Below are positions 18,301-26,280 of a stretch of 34,165 nt of DNA, piece after piece. Source of the stretch: an uncultured Erysipelotrichaceae bacterium (lineage in GTDB: Bacteria; Bacillota_I; Bacilli_A; RFN20; CAG-826); assembly GCA_900314585.1 (NCBI GenBank), contig OMVV01000004.1:1-34165 (forward strand), given 5' to 3'. The first letter of the stretch is position 1. Each line of letters starts with the position of its first letter. The notes beneath the pieces are model-generated. The model was not told the DNA's origin, did no database searches, and worked only from the letters and a program-made list of their open reading frames with translations. The translations under genes were made by a program, and so were the position numbers.

Positions 18301-18759
18301 ATGAACAAATACATGCATATGGCGATCCTTGAAGCTCGTAAAGGAATTCGCAAAGGTCACGGTGGTCCTTTTGGTGCGGTCATCGTTAAAAATGGTGAAG
18401 TCATCGGTAAAGGTCACAATGAAGTTGTGAAAAACAACGATCCAACATGCCATGGCGAAATGATGGCGATCCATAAAGCTTGCAAAAAGCTTGGCACATT
18501 CGACTTAAGTGGCTGCGAACTTTATACGACAGGTGAGCCATGCCCAATGTGTATGTCAGCAATCCTCTGGGCGAATATTGATAAGGTATATTACGGATGT
18601 AATATTCTTGATACCGAAGATATTGGCTTTAGAGATAAGAAGTTCTATGATATGCAACGTCCAGGCGAAAGAGAAAAACTCGTTATCGAGCTTGATCGAA
18701 AAGCCTGCTTAAAACTCTACGCAGAATATAAGAACATCGCTGATAAAACCGCTTATTAA
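18301..18759 (+). CDS. Guanine-deaminase-like nucleobase deaminase
   Basis: This 152-residue zinc deaminase belongs to the cytidine/guanine deaminase fold. His51 and Glu53 (CHGE) and Cys81/Cys84 (PCPMC) are the metal ligands and the proton shuttle. The start GGPFGAVIVKNGEVIGKGHNEV, the NNDPT segment and the C-terminal DTEDIGFRDKKFYD resemble Bacillus guanine deaminase GuaD more than the tRNA deaminase TadA, so conversion of guanine to xanthine is the best guess. TadA-like or other base specificity is possible. GGGAG precedes the ATG, and a weak promoter (TTTAAA, 16 bp, TAGAAT at 18277-18282) overlaps the dnaJ terminator tail. It has its own terminator. Confidence 0.78.
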   Translation: MNKYMHMAILEARKGIRKGHGGPFGAVIVKNGEVIGKGHNEVVKNNDPTCHGEMMAIHKACKKLGTFDLSGCELYTTGEPCPMCMSAILWANIDKVYYGCNILDTEDIGFRDKKFYDMQRPGEREKLVIELDRKACLKLYAEYKNIADKTAY

Positions 18760-18776
18760 TCAAAAAATAAACATTT

Positions 18777-18803
18777 GGACAGATAAAACTGTCCTTTTGT
18801 TTT
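18777..18803 (+). terminator. Terminator after the deaminase gene
   Basis: GGACAG (18777-18782), 6-nt loop, CTGTCC (18789-18794), then TTTTGTTTT form a textbook Rho-independent terminator. Confidence 0.88.
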
Positions 18804-18813
18804 GCAATCTTTG

Positions 18814-18822
18814 TGTTATACT
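18814..18822 (+). promoter_or_regulatory. Extended -10 promoter of the TM2 gene
   Basis: TG-T-TATACT (18814-18822) is an extended -10 element. The ATG is 13 nt downstream, giving a leader of about 7 nt without a Shine-Dalgarno. Confidence 0.5.
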
Positions 18823-18835
18823 TTGTTAAGTATTT

Positions 18836-19273
18836 ATGGCGAAATGTAAGTATTGTGGCGCAGAAATATCACGTCTAGACAAGGACAATTGTCCATTTTG
18901 TGGTGGAAGAAAGCCTCTAGAAGGCATCGATAGTTCCACGCAGGATATGACAAAGGCCCTTGAAGATTTAGCCTCCTTAGAGGACGCGCCAAAGGGTAAA
19001 TCAAAGATTTTGGCAGCAATCCTGGCCTTCGTTTTGGGTATCTTTGGAGTACATTGCTATTATCTAGGCAAATACAAAGTGGGATTAATTGTCTTAGGAA
19101 TCAGCGTGATTTCTATTTCCGGTGTCGGCTCAATTTTATATTTCGCATTATTACATAATGTCTTTGGATATCTAATCCCATTATTCATCATGGAAGCCCT
19201 AATGATTGGCGTTGGAGTGTCATATTTACTTCGTCACGATGTCGTCGACGCTAGTGGAGAATTTTTGAGATAA
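18836..19273 (+). CDS. Zinc-ribbon TM2-domain membrane protein
   Basis: In this 145-residue protein, residues 1-25 form a zinc ribbon with Cys4, Cys7, Cys19 and Cys22 (CKYC and CPFC). A polar linker follows. A TM2 domain begins near residue 55 with the typical GIFGVHCYYLGKYKVG turn, and the remaining C-terminal part holds further hydrophobic helices ending near residue 132. TM2 proteins are widespread and their function in bacteria is poorly known. The gene occupies the place where Bacillus has prmA. Its stop overlaps the rsmE start (TAATG), so it heads the TM2-rsmE-mtaB unit. Confidence 0.82.
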   Translation: MAKCKYCGAEISRLDKDNCPFCGGRKPLEGIDSSTQDMTKALEDLASLEDAPKGKSKILAAILAFVLGIFGVHCYYLGKYKVGLIVLGISVISISGVGSILYFALLHNVFGYLIPLFIMEALMIGVGVSYLLRHDVVDASGEFLR

Positions 19274-19992
19274 TGCAACGCTACTTTGGTCGGATTCTTA
19301 AGAAAGCTATCTCACTTGATGAAGAGGATAAGTTCCATCTTCTCAAGGTTATGCGCGCTCGAAAAGGCGAAGAAATCGAAGTCGTCGCTGACGAAAAACT
19401 TTACTTATGCGAAATTACTTCGATTAAACCTTTGTTAATCACTGCAAAAAAAGAAATCAAAGAGAATAACGAATTACCTAACTATGTTATTTTGATCGCT
19501 TCCTTACTTAAAGGCGACAAGATAGACTTAGTTTTACAAAAGGCGACTGAACTTGGTGTCAGCGAAGTTATTTTGCTCACTTCTGAAAGAACAGTGGTGA
19601 AAGTTCGTGCTCATCAAAGCGATCTTAAACTTGGTCGTTATCAACGCATTCTTCGTGAAGCGGCTTGTCAATCGAAACGTCTTCGCATCCCATTAATTCA
19701 AAACATCATTGATTTTAGTCGAATCGATGAAATCGATGCTCAAGCAAAATTCATCGCCTATGAAGGCGTGAAAGGTTCGGTTTCAACATTTAATAAACGT
19801 CTCGCTGCTGTTAAGCCAGGTAAACGCATCGCGATTATCATTGGTCCTGAAGGTGGCTTTACTGAAGCCGAAGTTCATTACGCGAAGAACAATGGCTTTT
19901 TGCCAGTTGGCTTAGGCAATCGCATTCTTAGAGCAGAAACCGCTTCAATGTACGCTTTAAGCGTAATCGCTAATAGATTGGAAGATAAGTGA
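19273..19992 (+). CDS. rsmE: 16S rRNA (uracil1498-N3)-methyltransferase
   Basis: This 239-residue SPOUT-family enzyme methylates U1498 of 16S rRNA. It begins MQRYFGR with a PUA-like N-terminal domain. The C-terminal trefoil-knot SAM-binding motifs are GPEGGFTEAEV and LGNRILRAETA. The start overlaps the preceding TAA as TAATG, and it ends with TGA, which overlaps the mtaB start. Synteny with Bacillus yqeU-yqeV supports the call. Confidence 0.95.
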   Translation: MQRYFGRILKKAISLDEEDKFHLLKVMRARKGEEIEVVADEKLYLCEITSIKPLLITAKKEIKENNELPNYVILIASLLKGDKIDLVLQKATELGVSEVILLTSERTVVKVRAHQSDLKLGRYQRILREAACQSKRLRIPLIQNIIDFSRIDEIDAQAKFIAYEGVKGSVSTFNKRLAAVKPGKRIAIIIGPEGGFTEAEVHYAKNNGFLPVGLGNRILRAETASMYALSVIANRLEDK

Positions 19993-21233
19993 TGCTTAAA
20001 TTCATCTCTTTAGGTTGTAAAGTTAACTCCTATGAGTCAAATGCCCTTAAGGAGTTATTTTTATCAAAGGGATTTTCTGATAAAGATAACATTATTGTTA
20101 TCAATACCTGTTCAGTTACCGCGGTTGCGGATCAAAAGTCCCGTCAAATTATCCGTCGTGAACGTCGCAACAATTTAGATTCCATCTTAGTGGTGATGGG
20201 TTGCTATTCGCAAAAGAACGCTGATTATGTTGTTTCTAGCTGTGGAGCAGATATTGTCGTTGGCACATCTAATCGCAACAAGATTGTCGATTATGTGAAA
20301 ACTTTCTTAAAAGAAAGAAAACCAATTGTTGATATTGAAGAAGATCCACGTAAGTTCAAATATGAATCTTTTGGAACAATTGTGATTCCAAAAACAACTA
20401 GAGCCTACATCAAGATCGAAGATGGATGTAACAACTTTTGTACATATTGTACAATTCCATACACCCGTGGTGTTGCACGTAGTCGCGATAAAGATGAAAT
20501 CATCGCTGAAGTTAAGGAGCTCATTAAAAATGGTTTCTTAGAATTCGTTATCACTGGTATACATACCGCTCACTACGGATTAGATTTGAAGAATGTAACA
20601 TTTTCTTCTTTAATAGAAGAGTTGCTCAATCTTGATGGTTTATATCGTCTTCGCATTTCTTCAATCGAAGAAAGTGAAATTGATGATAAACTCATTTCCC
20701 TCTTAGCGAGCAAAGATAACATCGCAAATCACTTGCATATGCCTCTTCAAAGCGGTTCATCATCCGTCTTAAAAAGAATGGGCCGTAAATATAACGTTAA
20801 TGACTTTATTAACAAGGTAAAAAGAATTCGTGAAGCCCGTCCTGATATTGCGATTACAACCGATGTTATCGTTGGCTTCCCAGGCGAAACTGAGGATGAG
20901 TTCCTAGAGACTCTTAATTTTATTAAAGAAGTCAATTTTGCCGAACTTCATGTCTTTCCATTCTCTGCTCGTGAAGGCACAAAAGCGTATGCGATGAAGG
21001 ATCAAGTTAGTCCTGAAGTGAAGGCTAAACGCGTCCAAATTCTTTTAGAATTATCTGAGAAACTTAAAGCGGATTACCGTAAGAAGTTTGTAGGTAAAGA
21101 ACTCGAAGTTATTATTGAAGAGCAAGATAAAAAGAGCGGCCTAATGATTGGCCATTCTTCGAATTACCTGCTTCTTGAAGATAAGCTACCAACCTCAAGT
21201 GTTGGAAAAATTGTTAAAATAAAAGTTCGATAA
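19992..21233 (+). CDS. mtaB: tRNA t6A37 methylthiotransferase MtaB
   Basis: This 413-residue radical SAM methylthiotransferase converts t6A to ms2t6A at position 37 of ANN-decoding tRNAs. The N-terminal UPF0004 domain carries cluster ligands Cys9 (SLGCKVNSYES), Cys40 and Cys71; the radical SAM motif is Cys146-x3-Cys150-x2-Cys153 in GCNNFCTYC. A TRAM domain lies near the C-terminus. GCKVN favours MtaB over MiaB. ATG 19992 overlaps the rsmE TGA stop (TGATG); the in-frame GTG at 19989 would add one Met. Confidence 0.94.
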   Translation: MLKFISLGCKVNSYESNALKELFLSKGFSDKDNIIVINTCSVTAVADQKSRQIIRRERRNNLDSILVVMGCYSQKNADYVVSSCGADIVVGTSNRNKIVDYVKTFLKERKPIVDIEEDPRKFKYESFGTIVIPKTTRAYIKIEDGCNNFCTYCTIPYTRGVARSRDKDEIIAEVKELIKNGFLEFVITGIHTAHYGLDLKNVTFSSLIEELLNLDGLYRLRISSIEESEIDDKLISLLASKDNIANHLHMPLQSGSSSVLKRMGRKYNVNDFINKVKRIREARPDIAITTDVIVGFPGETEDEFLETLNFIKEVNFAELHVFPFSAREGTKAYAMKDQVSPEVKAKRVQILLELSEKLKADYRKKFVGKELEVIIEEQDKKSGLMIGHSSNYLLLEDKLPTSSVGKIVKIKVR

Positions 21234-21278
21234 ATTCGAAAGAAATTAGGCAAATATTAAACATTGTATTAAAATTGT

Positions 21279-21306
21279 TTGCTATCGAATCTTCCTTATA
21301 TATAAT
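21279..21306 (+). promoter_or_regulatory. rpmF promoter
   Basis: TTGCTA (21279-21284), a 16-bp spacer and TATAAT (21301-21306) precede a strong Shine-Dalgarno AAAGGAGG. No clear terminator separates it from mtaB. Confidence 0.65.
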
Positions 21307-21335
21307 ATATGTCGGTCTAAAGGAGGCTTATAAAT

Positions 21336-21587
21336 ATGGCAGTCCCATTCAGAAGAACATCAAAAACATCAAAAAGAATGAGAAGAACTCATTTCAAATT
21401 ATCTGTTTCTGGTTTAGTCAAATGTCCAAACTGTGGTGCAACCATCAAATCACACAACGTGTGTCCAAAATGTGGTCACTATAATGGTAAAGACGTTATG
21501 AGCAAACCAAAAGAAGAAAAAGCAGTCGATGTTAAACCAGCAAAGAAAGCCACTAAGAAAGCAGCTCCAAAAAAAGAAGCTGAATAA
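21336..21587 (+). CDS. rpmF: 50S ribosomal protein L32
   Basis: The 83-residue protein starts [19 protein letters not shown] and has the zinc ribbon CPNC...CPKCG characteristic of zinc-binding L32. L32 is usually about 57-60 residues; this one has an extra tail of some 25 residues rich in Lys, Ala and Glu ([17 protein letters not shown]). It has its own promoter and AAAGGAGG Shine-Dalgarno. In many Bacillota rpmF lies after yceD and next to plsX-acp; here it stands alone before deoC. Confidence 0.95.
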   Translation: MAVPFRRTSKTSKRMRRTHFKLSVSGLVKCPNCGATIKSHNVCPKCGHYNGKDVMSKPKEEKAVDVKPAKKATKKAAPKKEAE

Positions 21588-21619
21588 TTGTGGTAAAATA
21601 ATTCTACGAGGTAATTAAA

Positions 21620-22264
21620 ATGGAAATTAACAGAATGATTGATCACACACTTCTTAAGCAAGATGCTTCTGTTGAAGCAATTGAAAAACTTTGTGAAGAA
21701 GCTAAAGAATATCACTTCGCATCCGTGTGTGTTAATCCTAGCTTTGTCCCTCTTGCAGCCAAATTGCTCAAAGGAACAGATGTCAAAGTTTGTACAGTCG
21801 TTGGATTCCCATTAGGAGCAACACTTCCAGAAAGCAAAGCTTATGAAGCTAAACTTGCGATCGAAAATGGTGCTACTGAAGTAGATATGGTCCTTAACGA
21901 CTCAATGGCAAAAGAACACGATTATGACTATATTGCCAAAGAAGTCGCGTTGGTCAAAAAAGCATGTGGAAACATTTTACTTAAAGTAATTCTTGAAACA
22001 TGTTTATTAAGCGATGATGAAATCATCGAATGTTCAAAAGCCTGTGTTAAAGGCGGTGCTGATTATGTGAAAACCTCAACTGGTTTCTCTAAAGGTGGCG
22101 CAACTACACATGCGGTTGAATTAATGCGTAAAGCCGTTGGCCCAAACATTGGAGTCAAAGCTAGCGGTGGCATTCATTCTAGAGAAGAAGCCGAAGCAAT
22201 GATTAAAGCTGGCGCAAGCCGTATCGGTGCTTCTTGTGGAGTACAAATTGTTAAAGGTGAATAG
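21620..22264 (+). CDS. deoC: Deoxyribose-phosphate aldolase
   Basis: This 214-residue class I aldolase splits 2-deoxyribose-5-phosphate into glyceraldehyde-3-phosphate and acetaldehyde. Lys151 in VKTSTGF is the Schiff-base lysine; Lys180 in GVKASGGI and Asp89 in EVDMVLN are the other catalytic residues. The length is normal. It follows rpmF after 32 nt with a GAGG ribosome site, so both may share a transcript. Together with cdd downstream it suggests salvage and breakdown of deoxynucleosides. Confidence 0.96.
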   Translation: MEINRMIDHTLLKQDASVEAIEKLCEEAKEYHFASVCVNPSFVPLAAKLLKGTDVKVCTVVGFPLGATLPESKAYEAKLAIENGATEVDMVLNDSMAKEHDYDYIAKEVALVKKACGNILLKVILETCLLSDDEIIECSKACVKGGADYVKTSTGFSKGGATTHAVELMRKAVGPNIGVKASGGIHSREEAEAMIKAGASRIGASCGVQIVKGE

Positions 22265-22305
22265 TAAGACTATTCTTTACGTCAGAAAGGAAGGTGAAAT
22301 AAGAT

Positions 22306-22479
22306 ATGCCAAAAATTGTCGTCCGTGAGAATGAACAATTAGACGAAGCTCTTCGTCGCTTTAAACGTCAAGTCAACAAATCTGGCGTCCTTCTTGAAGC
22401 ACGTAAAAGAGAATTCTATTTGAAAAAAGGCCTTAAGCGCAAAATGAAAAGCGAGATGGCCCGTCGCAAATCTTATTAA
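22306..22479 (+). CDS. rpsU: 30S ribosomal protein S21
   Basis: This short reading frame encodes 57 residues, starting [20 protein letters not shown] and ending in a basic Lys/Arg-rich tail ([14 protein letters not shown]), the typical form of S21, which helps mRNA binding on the 30S subunit. A Shine-Dalgarno AAGGAAGG precedes the ATG. It lies 41 nt after deoC and is followed by two terminators. It follows mtaB in Bacillus also, apart from the inserted rpmF and deoC. Confidence 0.95.
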   Translation: MPKIVVRENEQLDEALRRFKRQVNKSGVLLEARKREFYLKKGLKRKMKSEMARRKSY

Positions 22480-22487
22480 TAATATTA

Positions 22488-22511
22488 GCCACTTCGGTGG
22501 CTTTTATTTTT
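22488..22511 (+). terminator. Terminator 1 after rpsU
   Basis: GCCAC-TTCG-GTGGC (22488-22501) is a stable UUCG tetraloop hairpin, followed by TTTTATTTTT. Confidence 0.93.
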
Positions 22512-22516
22512 ACCTT

Positions 22517-22543
22517 GAAGATGATCAGGTCATCTTCTTTTTT
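22517..22543 (+). terminator. Terminator 2 after rpsU
   Basis: GAAGATGA (22517-22524), 5-nt loop, TCATCTTC (22530-22537) and six T. It is a second complete terminator in tandem with the first. Confidence 0.88.
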
Positions 22544-22550
22544 ATAAAAT

Positions 22551-22567
22551 TTAATACAAAGTATTAA
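22551..22567. repeat. Inverted repeat upstream of the C39 gene
   Basis: TTAATAC-AAA-GTATTAA is a perfect 7+3+7 inverted repeat without a following T-run. It lies about 60 nt before the C39 start, where an operator would be expected. GTATTAAT is also the nearest -10-like sequence in this gap. Confidence 0.45.
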
Positions 22568-22628
22568 TAAAGACACCTTCGAACAAAATGTCTCTTAACA
22601 TGAGTATCTATTTGGTAGGAGGTTATAT

Positions 22629-23801
22629 ATGACATATACATGTTTTCAGGGCAATGATAGTGATTGTGGCTTTGCTGCTTTAAAGATGCTTTTAGCAAAC
22701 AAGGCAAATAATAAATCCTATCTATACATCCGTAAGCCCTCAAAGAAGAAAGAATACACTTTCTACGAACTGATTCGCTATGCGAAGAAGTATGGTTTTC
22801 AACTCACATCATATGAAATGCCGGTTGAAGATTTTAAAAGCATCCCAATAGGTTCTCTTGTTCTTTTAAAGGAGAATCACATGGTCTATCTTAAAAAGAT
22901 AGGAAGAAAACGAGTCACTTATTTTGATCCAGCACTTGGCAAGATGAGCGTCCCTTACAAAGAATTCATGAATAAGTGGAGAGGAATCGTCATGGAATGC
23001 GTGAACGCATTAGAAGCAGATGATCTTGATATTCCTAAGCCTAAGTTAATTCCGGTGTGGATGGATGTCATCTATTATTCACTTATCGCGGTGATCTTTG
23101 CCTCACTGATGACTGGATTTTATCTCATCAATGACCAGTCATCTGTGGTGCTGACAATGGTTTTCTTACTACTATTTGCGATTGCCCAATTAGTAGAAAA
23201 TTGGTACATAATCAAAGAATTAAAATACTTTGATAGAAGATTTTTATCACTTTTCTTCTCCCAAAAGAAAAACCAAAATATGGACAAATACAAGGACTAC
23301 ACTGAGTACAAACAAAACTACTTCATCGTCTCAAAACTTTTGGTGTCCAGCCTGATTATGATTGTGGCGTTTGGGGTGCTCCTATGCATCAATGACTATA
23401 GGAACACTTTAGTCTTCATTATTTTACTTTTAGTAAAGACATTGGATAATTTGCTCTTTTCTCGCAAGGAAGAGAAGGACGCTAAAGACATTGCGACGAT
23501 CGAGTCCCTTGCTTTTGATTGTGAACGCACTCTCACTCATGAGCTTACCAGAGCAAACTCTCTTGCGAGCAAGGTCGCGCTGAATAAATCACTTAAGCGT
23601 GTTGCATATATATTTCTGTGCTTGTGCTTAGCGGTGCTAATGATGTTGTTTAGTAATGTCACATCGACTAACTTTGTCATATTCCATTTTGGAATATATG
23701 TTTTAGTTTCTGACGCTTTTGATCACATTATTAAGTTCTTTTCTAGCTCAACTGACCGCAAAATTAAAAAGGCTCGATTCCTAGATGATTGCGATTTATA
23801 A
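22629..23801 (+). CDS. C39 peptidase fused to six-helix ABC-exporter-like membrane domain, no ATPase
   Basis: This is a 390-residue protein. Residues 1-125 form a C39 cysteine peptidase domain: Gln7, Cys13 (QGNDSDCGFAALKML), His84 (ENHMVYL) and Asp100 (YFDPALG) fit the oxyanion residue and catalytic triad. Six hydrophobic helices follow, at about 147-167, 173-190, 233-254, 258-276, 325-343 and 346-364. Short gaps within pairs and long gaps after helices 2 and 4 mirror ABC exporter membrane domains. C39 exporters normally continue with an ATPase of about 200 residues or more; here the protein ends at residue 390 and ybeY starts 40 nt later. It resembles mycoplasma peptidase-containing ABC transporters. 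A strong TAGGAGG precedes the ATG. Substrate unknown; no obvious double-glycine precursor gene is nearby. Confidence 0.82.
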   Translation: MTYTCFQGNDSDCGFAALKMLLANKANNKSYLYIRKPSKKKEYTFYELIRYAKKYGFQLTSYEMPVEDFKSIPIGSLVLLKENHMVYLKKIGRKRVTYFDPALGKMSVPYKEFMNKWRGIVMECVNALEADDLDIPKPKLIPVWMDVIYYSLIAVIFASLMTGFYLINDQSSVVLTMVFLLLFAIAQLVENWYIIKELKYFDRRFLSLFFSQKKNQNMDKYKDYTEYKQNYFIVSKLLVSSLIMIVAFGVLLCINDYRNTLVFIILLLVKTLDNLLFSRKEEKDAKDIATIESLAFDCERTLTHELTRANSLASKVALNKSLKRVAYIFLCLCLAVLMMLFSNVTSTNFVIFHFGIYVLVSDAFDHIIKFFSSSTDRKIKKARFLDDCDL

Positions 23802-23821
23802 GCAATTTTTAAAAAAGGTGC

Positions 23822-23841
23822 TATAATATACACCCAAGAAT
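23822..23841 (+). promoter_or_regulatory. ybeY operon promoter -10 with short leader
   Basis: A perfect TATAAT (23822-23827) lies 14 nt before ATG 23842, giving a leader of about 8 nt with no Shine-Dalgarno. The -35 is poor. It would drive ybeY-cdd-era-recO. Confidence 0.55.
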
Positions 23842-24291
23842 ATGGAATTAGACTTCGTTAATCAAGGTCCAGCATCTTATGATGCTTATGAGCAGATTTA
23901 TCGTGACTTATACGCGAAATTGTTCACGCATCTAGGACTCAAGGGCAACTATTTTACTGACGTTACTATTGTAAACAATGAAGAAATTCATAAAGTTAAC
24001 GCTCAGTACCGTCACATTGATCGCCCAACTGATGTCATAAGCTTTGCTTTCCTTGATGATAAGAACGAACTCATTCCAAGTGATGGTTCGCCAATCTCTC
24101 TTGGAGAAATCGTAATTTCGTATGAAAAGGCCGAGGAACAAGCGAAAGAATACGGACATTCTCTTAAAAGAGAAATGTCGTTCCTCTTCGTTCATGGAAT
24201 GCTCCATCTACTCGGTTATGACCATATGAAAAAAGAAGACGAAGTTACTATGTTCAGGTTACAAGACGAAATATTAGGAGGTCTGAAATAA
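23842..24291 (+). CDS. ybeY: Endoribonuclease YbeY
   Basis: This 149-residue zinc-dependent RNase is involved in 16S rRNA 3'-end maturation and ribosome quality control. The signature HGMLHLLGYDH supplies His118, His122 and His128 as metal ligands, and RPTDVISFAF is the conserved upstream motif. It is followed by cdd and era as in Bacillus, though dgkA is missing between. Its TAA overlaps the cdd start (TAATG). Confidence 0.95.
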   Translation: MELDFVNQGPASYDAYEQIYRDLYAKLFTHLGLKGNYFTDVTIVNNEEIHKVNAQYRHIDRPTDVISFAFLDDKNELIPSDGSPISLGEIVISYEKAEEQAKEYGHSLKREMSFLFVHGMLHLLGYDHMKKEDEVTMFRLQDEILGGLK

Positions 24292-24692
24292 TGGAACCAA
24301 AAGAACTAATTAAAAAAGCCGTTGAAGCCCGTAAGTTATCTTACTCACCTTATTCCCATTTTGCAGTTGGTGCTGCTTTACTTTGTAAAGATGGTAGCGT
24401 ATTCGTTGGCGCGAATATCGAAAACTCAAGCTATCCACTTTGCATGTGTGCAGAAAGAAATGCAATTTACAATGCTTACCTTAATGGTAAGAAGAAAGAA
24501 GATTTAGTGGCGATGGCTCTCTCGGCTGATACCGATGAACCATGTTCACCATGTGGTGCGTGCCGCCAAGTTCTTTCAGAATTATTCCCAAAAGACGCTC
24601 CAATTTATATGTCCAATCTTAAGGGTGCAGTTCAAGAAACAACAATCTCCGAACTTCTCCCATTCGCCTTCTCTGAAGACGCTTTAAAATAA
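24291..24692 (+). CDS. cdd: Cytidine deaminase
   Basis: This 133-residue homotetramer-type cytidine deaminase carries out pyrimidine salvage (cytidine and deoxycytidine to uridine forms). Cys53 and Glu55 in CAERNA and Cys88/Cys91 in PCGACRQ are zinc ligands and the catalytic acid. AGGAGG (24276-24281) lies inside the end of ybeY, and start and stop overlap, so translation is probably coupled. Its stop overlaps the era start. Confidence 0.96.
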   Translation: MEPKELIKKAVEARKLSYSPYSHFAVGAALLCKDGSVFVGANIENSSYPLCMCAERNAIYNAYLNGKKKEDLVAMALSADTDEPCSPCGACRQVLSELFPKDAPIYMSNLKGAVQETTISELLPFAFSEDALK

Positions 24693-25564
24693 TGAAAAGT
24701 GGTTTTGTCGCAATCCTTGGAAGACCAAATGTTGGTAAGTCAACAATTTTAAACGCTCTTTTAGAGCGAAAGATTTCCATTGTCACCGACAAAGCTCAAA
24801 CAACTAGAAACGCCATCAAAGGAATTTACGATGATGGTAAATATCAAATCATTTTCATCGACACTCCAGGAATTCATAAAGCTCATCATTCCTTAGGAAA
24901 AATCATGAATCGCGATGCGCTTGATTCCGCTAAAGATGTCGATGCCATTGTCTTAGTGGTGGATGCCTCACGCAAAATCGATGAAGGCGATATGTTTATC
25001 AATAAAAGCATCGCTAAAGACGCTCCACTTTATGTGGTAATCAATAAAATTGATTTAGTGCGAATCGATCAAGCCCAAAAGATTAAAGCGGATTATCAAG
25101 CTCTTTATCCAAACGCGAAGATCATCGAGATGTCCGCGATTGAAAACTTTGGTCTAGACACCCTTCTTGATGAAATCAAATCAGTTATTAAAGAAGGCCC
25201 ACGCTACTTTGATGAGAACACAATCTCAGATAAAGATAGTTCTTTCTTCGTTTCGGAAGTAATTAGAGAAAATCTTCTAAAGCTTCTAAAAGAAGAAGTG
25301 CCACACAACCTCGCTGTTAGAGTGGATGAAATCAAACACAAATCAGAATCAGTGATGATTCATGCAACAATTATTGTCGACCGCGACTCCCATAAGGGAA
25401 TTGTCATCGGTAAAGATGGCAAGCGCATCAAAGCGATCGGCATGCGCTCAAGAAAAGAGCTCGAGGAATATTTCCAAAAGCGAATCTTCCTTGAACTATT
25501 CGTTTCAGTCAAAGAAGACTGGCTAAATAACCCAAGAATTCTAAAAGAATTAGGATACAAATAA
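24692..25564 (+). CDS. era: GTPase Era
   Basis: This 290-residue ribosome-assembly GTPase binds the 3' end of 16S rRNA. GRPNVGKST (10-18) is G1, DTPG follows in IIFIDTPGIHKAHH, and NKIDLVR is G4. The C-terminal KH domain contains GKDGKRIKAIGMRSR. The start overlaps the cdd TAA and the end overlaps the recO ATG, both as TAATG, so cdd-era-recO is a tightly coupled operon. Co-location with ybeY fits a shared role in 16S maturation. Confidence 0.97.
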   Translation: MKSGFVAILGRPNVGKSTILNALLERKISIVTDKAQTTRNAIKGIYDDGKYQIIFIDTPGIHKAHHSLGKIMNRDALDSAKDVDAIVLVVDASRKIDEGDMFINKSIAKDAPLYVVINKIDLVRIDQAQKIKADYQALYPNAKIIEMSAIENFGLDTLLDEIKSVIKEGPRYFDENTISDKDSSFFVSEVIRENLLKLLKEEVPHNLAVRVDEIKHKSESVMIHATIIVDRDSHKGIVIGKDGKRIKAIGMRSRKELEEYFQKRIFLELFVSVKEDWLNNPRILKELGYK

Positions 25565-26280
25565 TGGAATTTGAAGGAATCGTTATCCGTCAAACACCGT
25601 TCCGTGATCATGACGCAATGGTCACGGTTTTATCTAATGATAAGATGCGTTCTTTTCTCGTTAGGGGTGCGCTCAAGTACGATTCTAAGCTCGGCCCATC
25701 CTCTAACATGTATACGAAGTCTCGATTTCAGTTAATGAGAGGCAAAGAAGGCCATGCCTTACGTAGTGGTGAGATCTTAGAAAGCTTCGAAAATATCAAA
25801 ACCAATATTGATTCATTAGCAGTGGAAGACTTCTTAGGTGAGTTAACTAATAAGTTAATCCAATCTAGTGATGCTCCTAGCATATACTCGTGGTTAGAAA
25901 AAGGCCTCCAGTTAATGAACTCTGGATTCTCACCTTATACAGTTGCTTTAATCTATTTTGCAAAGGTCTTAGATATCGCTGGATATTCGCTCAACGTAGA
26001 TTCATGCCAAAAATGCGGTCAAAAGAGCCAGATAATCGCTCTTTCTTATAAAGATGGAGGATTTATCTGCCGCGATTGTTTCAGTACCTTAAAACACGCA
26101 AAAGAGAATCCAACTAAATTAAAAATAGTTCGATATATCTTCAAAGTTGATCTTGCTAACTTTAACAAGGTCGAATTCCCAAAAGAAGCATGTATGGAAC
26201 TCATTAAAGAATTAAACAAATTCTTAGATGATGTCGCTCAGACTAATTTAAAGTCAATTGAACTCTTGAAAAAAATCTAG
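25564..26280 (+). CDS. recO: DNA repair protein RecO
   Basis: This 238-residue RecF-pathway protein helps RecA load onto SSB-coated DNA. The N-terminal OB fold begins EFEGIVIRQTPFRDHDAMVTVL. The C-terminal helical domain has a zinc site with Cys148, Cys151, Cys169 and Cys172 (CQKCG...CRDC). The order era-recO-glyS is the Bacillus order. It overlaps the era stop and ends with TAG; no terminator is visible before glyS. Confidence 0.94.
   Translation: MEFEGIVIRQTPFRDHDAMVTVLSNDKMRSFLVRGALKYDSKLGPSSNMYTKSRFQLMRGKEGHALRSGEILESFENIKTNIDSLAVEDFLGELTNKLIQSSDAPSIYSWLEKGLQLMNSGFSPYTVALIYFAKVLDIAGYSLNVDSCQKCGQKSQIIALSYKDGGFICRDCFSTLKHAKENPTKLKIVRYIFKVDLANFNKVEFPKEACMELIKELNKFLDDVAQTNLKSIELLKKI

Noticed and set aside
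22588-22632. Double-glycine bacteriocin precursor for the C39 protein
   Set aside because: The 14-codon frame is far too short for a leader plus core, and its Gly-Gly comes from the ribosome site of the next gene. It is listed only as a possible leader frame.
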